DNA of 64,000 nt from Flavobacteriales bacterium (GTDB lineage Bacteria; Bacteroidota; Bacteroidia; CAIKAF01): NCBI GenBank assembly GCA_018401695.1, contig JAGYKD010000001.1, positions 412,016 to 476,015 on the forward strand, read 5' to 3'. Positions 58,975-64,000 of the stretch are shown here, piece by piece (position 1 is the stretch's first letter; each line of letters starts with the position of its first letter). The notes under the pieces were generated by a model. It searched no databases and was not told where the DNA came from. It saw nothing but the letters and a program-made list of their open reading frames with translations. The position numbers and the translations under genes are program-made.

Positions 58975-60894
58975 TTAGTGCTGAACCATCAGACGGGTGC
59001 CGATTTGCATTTCTCCGGCAATCAAGCGAACCTGATACATGCCATTGGCCAGATCCTGAACAGGAATTTGTACGTCTTGTACACCTGCAAAGGTTTGACT
59101 TGCTTGGCTGTAAACCACTGCGCCTAGCATGTTCACCACTTCCAAACGCGCTTCGAAAGGTGCATCGGCACTTACACGAAGGGTGGTCTGATTTGTGGCC
59201 GGATTCGGGAAAATTTGCAATCCTTGCTCTAAGCCGTAAATATCTTCGAAGCTAGAGGTGTTTTTCTCGCCCAAAAAGATATTGTCTACATACAACATAT
59301 CGCCAAAATCGGAAGTGCCTTTAAAGCGAAGCAATACATCGCCCAATCCGCCAACGCCGGGAATGTCTACCCTTTCGTTCCTCCATTGGGTGGCTGTTGG
59401 TACAAACGACTGGGTGCCACTTCCTAATGGTGGCGCCGTAGATAAAGCTGTTCCGGCTTTGTTGAACACAGAATTCCAAGTAGATCCGCAGTCGGTGGAG
59501 TAGTGTACTTCCAATCGATCCTGCTCAGGGCTACCTGCGGTGTAATAGGTATAGGCAACATCAAAGGAGAGTTCTCCATTGGTTATTCCCGAAAGATCAA
59601 AACGCTTAGAATACATAAACGCTTGAGTTCCGGAGCTCATGTTCCAAAAGCGGCAACGAACACTCCGGTTGGAATTATTGGCTCCTGCACCATTAACCCA
59701 GCCCCATCCAATGGGAGCACCCAAATTATCAATGATATAATTTGCAGGGAAAGAGCTGGCCTCGAACCCTTCAGGCTGAGCTGCAACAGCAGGTGCTCCT
59801 GAAATACTGAAATTGGTACTTGAGGTTCCAACGGCTGAGGTGCTGCCTGAGTTGTTGATGTTGGACAACCAAACATTTAAGCTATGGTTTCCACCACTTA
59901 TACCGGAAATGGCAGGGATGTTTACGTTGTCGGTAGCTCCTGTAGCTAAGTTTCCGGTCCATGGGAAACTCATAGGAGTGCCATTATCGATTTGATAATA
60001 AATATCGGCAGATGTCATGGCGTTATTGCCCACATTTTCGATGGTGGCGGTAGCGTTGTTCAAATCGCCTTGGCAATCGATGCCTGTAAGGCCTGAACTT
60101 ACCGTGTTCACTTTTCCGTAGTTGCTAACAGGCAAGGGCTGTGAAATACCGGCTTGGTACACCTCTTTGGTATTGTTGTTTTGAACAAATACCAAAATAG
60201 CCACTTCGGTTAAGTCATATACGTACGAAGGAATGGCCACATCAAAATTCCAGCTCTGGTTTTGGGTGTTGGTCCAAGCAGAGGCTATGGTGGTGCCGTT
60301 TCCATCGGGGTACATTTTGCGCATTACGCTTTCAAAAGAAGTTTCACCGTTTGAACCCGGAGGCGCAGTGAAATTGATTTCTTTCTCTACCAACAACACA
60401 TGCAATTTCATGGTTTCGTTACCAATATCTAAGGCTTGAGAGGCCGTTAAATCAATAGTAATGTATGCGCTGTCTAAACCGGCAGTCAAACTGTGGCTCA
60501 CCTGTAAGTCAAAAGGAGAATCTACCGCATAACGGTTGTCTATGGTGGTTTGGTTTAAGTTGGCAAGTGCACCGGTGTAGGAACCGCCGGTAAATGGAGT
60601 GCCGTCCAAACACCCCCAGGGCACACCAGTCAGTTGGTAGTAACTTACGCGAGAAGCTACATCGGTTGGGTTTTGAGCATTCATTGGATCTGTACCGGGC
60701 CAGTTGGTCTGATACTTAACCTTTACCACCTTAGTTGTATTGTTCCCCAGCAAGGTGTTGTAACCGGGATTTTGTGAAGCGCAAGGGGCGCAACTCGCAT
60801 TGGAAAAAGCTTCCGAAAGAACGAGCCTTTGGCTTTGCCCATGCACCATTCCGGCGAAGGCTAGAGCAATTGCTGTAATGTAAACAGATTTCAT
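58975..60894 (-). CDS. Omp28-related secreted protein with T9SS sorting domain
   Basis: 639 residues from ATG 60894 (MKSVYITAIALAFAGMVHGQ, a signal peptide). The first domain is thioredoxin-like with a C-x2-C-type pair (FSNASCAPCASQNPGYNTLL), typical of Omp28-related proteins. It is followed by beta-domains (for example LSGITNGELSFDVAYTYYTA). The C-terminal LQIFPNPATNQTTLRVSADA and LEVVNMLGAVVYSQ then LANGMYQVRLIAGEMQIGTR is a type A sorting domain. Surface or secreted; the role is unknown. TCCTTTG ends three bases before the ATG. Confidence 0.85.
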   Translation of the reverse strand: MKSVYITAIALAFAGMVHGQSQRLVLSEAFSNASCAPCASQNPGYNTLLGNNTTKVVKVKYQTNWPGTDPMNAQNPTDVASRVSYYQLTGVPWGCLDGTPFTGGSYTGALANLNQTTIDNRYAVDSPFDLQVSHSLTAGLDSAYITIDLTASQALDIGNETMKLHVLLVEKEINFTAPPGSNGETSFESVMRKMYPDGNGTTIASAWTNTQNQSWNFDVAIPSYVYDLTEVAILVFVQNNNTKEVYQAGISQPLPVSNYGKVNTVSSGLTGIDCQGDLNNATATIENVGNNAMTSADIYYQIDNGTPMSFPWTGNLATGATDNVNIPAISGISGGNHSLNVWLSNINNSGSTSAVGTSSTNFSISGAPAVAAQPEGFEASSFPANYIIDNLGAPIGWGWVNGAGANNSNRSVRCRFWNMSSGTQAFMYSKRFDLSGITNGELSFDVAYTYYTAGSPEQDRLEVHYSTDCGSTWNSVFNKAGTALSTAPPLGSGTQSFVPTATQWRNERVDIPGVGGLGDVLLRFKGTSDFGDMLYVDNIFLGEKNTSSFEDIYGLEQGLQIFPNPATNQTTLRVSADAPFEARLEVVNMLGAVVYSQASQTFAGVQDVQIPVQDLANGMYQVRLIAGEMQIGTRLMVQH

Positions 60895-61083
60895 GTACAA
60901 AGGATTTATCTTTTTGTTAAGTCAATTTTACAACAATTCGTTTAGAATCCCACAAAATCTTACACGGAATTTAGCGTTGATTTGATTTTTTGTCCTTTCT
61001 GCGGGATTCTTAGAGCCTCTTTGCGCTGCTTTAAGATTGTCTTATCTTTGGTATCCTTAATTTTCAACGGACACACTGCACCG

Positions 61084-63189
61084 ATGACAGAAAACAAAGA
61101 GCAAACCCCAAGCACCTCTCCTCAAGCTGCTCCTGAGGCAGCCTCCCACAACCATGCATTGGCCACGGAAGACAACACAGAACAAGCTTCTGAACAAGTC
61201 GGTGATGCCGAGCAAAACAAAGCTCCACAAGCCGCCGAAGCCAATTTGCAAAACGAGACCAATGCTGTCGCTGAAACTGCTTCGGAAACGGAAGACAACA
61301 CAGAACAGGATTCTGAACAAGTCGGTGATGCCGAGCAAAACAAAGCTCCACAAGCCGCCGAAGCCAATTTGAAAAACGAGACCAATGCTGCCGCTGAAAC
61401 TGCTTCGGAAGAGGAGGTAGAGGCCGACGAGGAGGTTGTAGATGAGGACGAAGAAGTAGATTTTCAAGATGCCCCCGGTGAAATTCTTTTTAGTTGGCTC
61501 CGAGAATCCACAGAAGAAGATAAGGTTTGGGAAAGGCGTCGGTCCATTCAACAAGTCCGTAATCGGGTGAATGAATTGTTCGACGAAGCACGAAGCAATC
61601 AACTTCAAGAGTTCCTAAAGCAAGATGAGGTAACCGAAGAAGATTTTCAGTTTCAGCCCTCCGATTTGCTTAAAAAGCTGAGGGAGCTCACTAAAAAGTT
61701 TCTGGATAAACGCCAAGAACTGCGCAAAAACTTGGAAAAATCGCTTAATGCCAATTTGTTGGCTAAAAGGGATATCCTTGATGAGATGCGCAGAATCATG
61801 ACCGACGAAACCGATATTCCAAAAGCTGCTCAAGCTTTTCGGGAAGCCATAAAGCGGTGGAGAGAAGTTGGCCCCATTCCCAAACAAGCTGCCGACGAAA
61901 TCTACAGCAGCTACCGCCACTTCAATCAGCAGTTCCACGAAATGCTTAAGGTCAATCGGGAATTGCACGAAATGGACATCAAGAAGTCCCTTGAAACCCG
62001 AGAAGGCCTCATTAAACAAGCCGAGGACCTGCTCCAGGTAGAATCCATTCGCCGCAGCTTGGAACTTTTAATCCCTATTCGAAAGGAATGGAGAGAAGCC
62101 GGTTATTTACCCGATGATGTGGACCAACAGCTGTTTGAACGGTTTAAGGCCGCCTGCGATGCACTATATGCCCGCCGCGATGCCCACCGCAAAGAACAGG
62201 ACCTAAAGCGTCAAGCCAATTTGGAAATCAAAACCCAACTTTGTGCCGAAGTAGAAGCCTTGGCCGAAGGTAGTTACGATTCCATGAAGGATTGGAAAGC
62301 CGAAGAGCCTCGTATGCTCGACATTGAGAACCGCTGGAGAAGCACCGGACCTGTGCCCAAGGCTCAATCCGATGAAGTCTGGGACCGCTTCCGAAAAGCC
62401 AAAAGACAATTCCATAAGCACCGCTACGAGCTTATGAAGGAGAAATCCAGCGAGCTTAGCGAGAATCTCAAGCAAAAAATGGCTTTAATTGAACAAGCCG
62501 AGGCCCTAAAAGAAAGCATCGATTGGAAAGAAACTACCATCAAGCTCATTAAACTTCAAAAGGAGTGGAAAGCCATTGGCCCCGTGCAACGCAAAAAATC
62601 CGAAGCGGTTTGGGAGCGGTTCCGGGCAGCTTGTGACCATTTCTTCCAAGCAAAAGATGCTTGGTTTGGTGGTAAAGACAACCGCGAAAAGGAAAACCTA
62701 GAAGCCAAGCAAGCGCTTATTGAGCAACTGAAATCTCAAGAAAAACCCGAATCCGAAGAGGCAGGAAAGCAAGTTTTGCAAGATTTGCAAAAGGCCTGGG
62801 ACGAAATCGGATTTGTGCCGGCAAAAAGGAAACGCGAAATAGAACAGGAGTGGGATGCCGCCCGAAAAGAATTTTTAGCCGCCATGGGACTTGATCCCGC
62901 CCAACTTCGAAAGGCAGAATATTCCGATAAACTGGAACGGCTAGCTTCCGGAGATAATCCCGAAGGAGCCCTTACAGACGAAAGATCTTTCCTCGGAAAC
63001 CGGGTACGCAAACTTGAAGAAGAGTTGGCACAAGTAGAAAACAACTTGGGCTTCTTCAATATTTCCAAAGGAAACGAAGGACTTCAAAAGCAATTCGACA
63101 AGAAAATCGAGCGCCTGAAACGCGAAATTTCTATCTGGCAGGACCGCCGCTTGCAACTGAAACACTTTATGAAGCAAAAGGGCTTGTAA
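61084..63189 (+). CDS. DUF349 domain protein with duplicated acidic N-terminus
   Basis: 701 residues from ATG 61084. The first 110 residues are acidic and low-complexity (Glu, Gln, Ala, Asn), made of two 41-residue copies starting EDNTEQASEQVGDAEQNKAP and EDNTEQDSEQVGDAEQNKAP. Then come tandem DUF349 units of about 75 residues, each with a helix pair and the marker W-R/K-x-x-G-P/Y-x-P/L (REVGPIPKQAADEIYSSYRH, WREAGYLPDDVDQQLFERF, RSTGPVPKAQSDEVWDRFRK, WKAIGPVQRKKSEAVWERFR, WDEIGFVPAKRKREIEQEWD). A coiled coil ends the protein (RKLEEELAQVENNLGFFN). TATCTTTG lies about 35 bp upstream. Cytoplasmic; function unknown. Confidence 0.88.
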   Translation: MTENKEQTPSTSPQAAPEAASHNHALATEDNTEQASEQVGDAEQNKAPQAAEANLQNETNAVAETASETEDNTEQDSEQVGDAEQNKAPQAAEANLKNETNAAAETASEEEVEADEEVVDEDEEVDFQDAPGEILFSWLRESTEEDKVWERRRSIQQVRNRVNELFDEARSNQLQEFLKQDEVTEEDFQFQPSDLLKKLRELTKKFLDKRQELRKNLEKSLNANLLAKRDILDEMRRIMTDETDIPKAAQAFREAIKRWREVGPIPKQAADEIYSSYRHFNQQFHEMLKVNRELHEMDIKKSLETREGLIKQAEDLLQVESIRRSLELLIPIRKEWREAGYLPDDVDQQLFERFKAACDALYARRDAHRKEQDLKRQANLEIKTQLCAEVEALAEGSYDSMKDWKAEEPRMLDIENRWRSTGPVPKAQSDEVWDRFRKAKRQFHKHRYELMKEKSSELSENLKQKMALIEQAEALKESIDWKETTIKLIKLQKEWKAIGPVQRKKSEAVWERFRAACDHFFQAKDAWFGGKDNREKENLEAKQALIEQLKSQEKPESEEAGKQVLQDLQKAWDEIGFVPAKRKREIEQEWDAARKEFLAAMGLDPAQLRKAEYSDKLERLASGDNPEGALTDERSFLGNRVRKLEEELAQVENNLGFFNISKGNEGLQKQFDKKIERLKREISIWQDRRLQLKHFMKQKGL
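61168..61413 (+). repeat. 123-bp tandem duplication inside the DUF349 gene
   Basis: 61168-61290 and 61291-61413 are nearly identical (a handful of substitutions), each 41 codons beginning GAAGACAACACAGAACA. The frame is kept. Confidence 0.9.
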
Positions 63190-63199
63190 CTTACGGGGC

Positions 63200-63310
63200 T
63201 TTGCTTTTGGGGTTTGGGTGTTGGGGTTTGGGGTTTGGCTTTTGGGTATTGGGTATTGGCTTTTGGCTTTTGGCTATTAGGTGTTGGGGTTTGGGGTTTG
63301 GGATTTAGCT
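63200..63310. repeat. GT-rich minisatellite-like tract
   Basis: Irregular repeats of TTTGGG, TTTTGGC, TATTGGG and TGTTGGGG. The G-rich strand could form G-quadruplexes. No gene is visible between 63190 and 63402. Confidence 0.7.
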
Positions 63311-63402
63311 TTTGCGTGCCGCAGTTTCCATGTTAAAGCACTGTTGCGCTCAAGGTATATGGGAGGCAAGGCAAAAATGGACGAAAACCTGTCCTGTGCT
63401 TT

Positions 63403-64000
63403 TTACTCCCTTTTTTGAGCAATCTTTTTTTTCCGTTCGATGCACCCGCTTGGGCTTAATCTTCGAAAGGCAAATTGATAGCCTTCGTAAACAGCAATTC
63501 CATAGAAAAGAATATCCATGAATGAAAAGGTTTCGACCAGCAATTCTATAATTATTGCGGGGCTAAAAATGCCCAAAGTTTCCCATAAACCTATGTCCAA
63601 CTCATTGCTTAAAAAACCTAACGCGCTTAAATAATTGCCAAATGCCACGCTTAAAAGGGAGATTCCTCCGCCCAGTAGGCCAAATGTTTGTTCGACTCCC
63701 TTACCCCAAAACCGCACCGTAATGCCCACGGCCGCGCCTATTCCAATAGCCATGAAGCCAATCTAAAAACCGGTAATTACAGGGATTATTCCCCAGAGAA
63801 TTGCCGCCAAAAGACCGACAAATAGACCTGCCAAAGCTGCCTTGGGTAGATGCTGTTCCTGCCGGAGCCTTTCCCACGCCTCTGCACTTAGGCGGTGCTT
63901 TAAATCTATGGCTTTGCCGGCGGTTTCTTCATCCTCATCGTCCCTTAAGGTGGTTTCATCCAAATAAAAATCCGGACATTCTTTTACTAAAGCAGGTTTT
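63403..64000 (-). pseudogene. Membrane-protein gene interrupted by an in-frame TAG; 5' end outside the window
   Basis: The minus-strand frame is open from the window end to 63763, encoding an acidic N-terminal part (LRDDEDEETAGKAIDLKHRL, then AEAWERLRQEQ) and a first membrane helix (AALAGLFVGLLAAILWGIIP). At 63763-63765 a TAG occurs exactly between VITGF and IGFMAIGIGAAVGI; the same frame then continues to 63403 with two more helices and FMDILFYGIAVYEGYQFAFR. As I recall, related Bacteroidota proteins read through here with Gln, so a single CAG to TAG change is likely. The ATG at 63753 could give a short separate product. Whether it is a pseudogene, a read-through site or a sequencing error cannot be told. 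Confidence 0.65.

Overview
The window is chromosomal DNA from a member of the Bacteroidota. Several secreted proteins end in type IX secretion sorting domains (positions 18147-19136, 25144-26604, 55885-58059, 58975-60894), and one ends in a gliding-motility-type C-terminal domain (53995-55866). Promoters are of the TAnnTTTG type rather than sigma-70 type. Other family-level markers are DUF349, DUF6150, Omp28-like, delta-60 repeat and SPFH lipoprotein genes. I cannot name the genus. No phage, integrase, CRISPR array or rRNA is visible.

Layout. 1-4459: end of a TPR protein gene, a 143-bp repeat, a decayed TPR copy, then on the minus strand a flippase, dut and two secreted proteins. 4578-9915: dusB and a lipase, a mazEF toxin-antitoxin pair, a glycine-rich secreted protein and a lipoprotein. 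10096-13882: tRNA-Gln, dcd, a VIT1-type transporter, a DUF6150 protein, rlmN and a TIGR02117 protein. 13908-17693: a REP palindrome array, its RAYT transposase, and a DNA-repair pair (exonuclease and ATP-dependent ligase). 18147-24474: a T9SS cargo protein, an SPFH lipoprotein, a 61-bp-period REP array, folA-thyA, an unknown secreted protein and a DUF4143 ATPase. 25144-32099: a delta-60 protein, a DUF1501/DUF1800 pair, a MazG-like hydrolase, a DinB-like protein and a two-gene membrane operon. 32130-37891: a glycine-rich protein, tRNA-Phe, and the operon coaX, outer-membrane protein, TPR protein, lptC. 38266-41047: a glycine-rich protein, an SDR and nbaC. 40987-48077: a nucleotide-sugar operon (rfbB, two UDP-sugar dehydrogenases, UDP-xylose synthase, WbpD- and WbpE-like enzymes). 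48209-50207: an outer-membrane protein and kdtA. 50607-52921: hmgA-hppD (tyrosine breakdown). 53198-64000: an SDR, large T9SS-exported proteins, ribE, a DUF349 protein, and a membrane-protein gene interrupted by an in-frame TAG.

How the genes fit together. dut, dcd, thyA and folA serve dTTP supply. The nucleotide-sugar operon makes UDP-glucuronate, UDP-xylose, a dTDP-deoxysugar precursor and probably a UDP-diacetamido-uronate for surface polysaccharide, and the flippase, kdtA and lptC also serve the envelope. hppD-hmgA and nbaC catabolise aromatic amino acids.

The most unusual content is intergenic. (i) About ten copies of a GC-rich structured element of up to ~180 bp, most with TTTGGGCCCC-type inverted termini and a conserved central hairpin, nearly always behind genes. 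(ii) A REP family with constant arms (GTAGAGAC/GTCTCTAC) and a roughly 12-bp core that differs between loci, associated with a RAYT whose own reading frame contains REP units. (iii) A 120-143 bp repeat starting GAGACCGTTGACGCG, closed by an inverted end in two of its three copies. (iv) A striking promoter-to-start geometry: at least eleven genes have TAnnTTYR followed by exactly four bases and then ATG, implying leaderless mRNAs.
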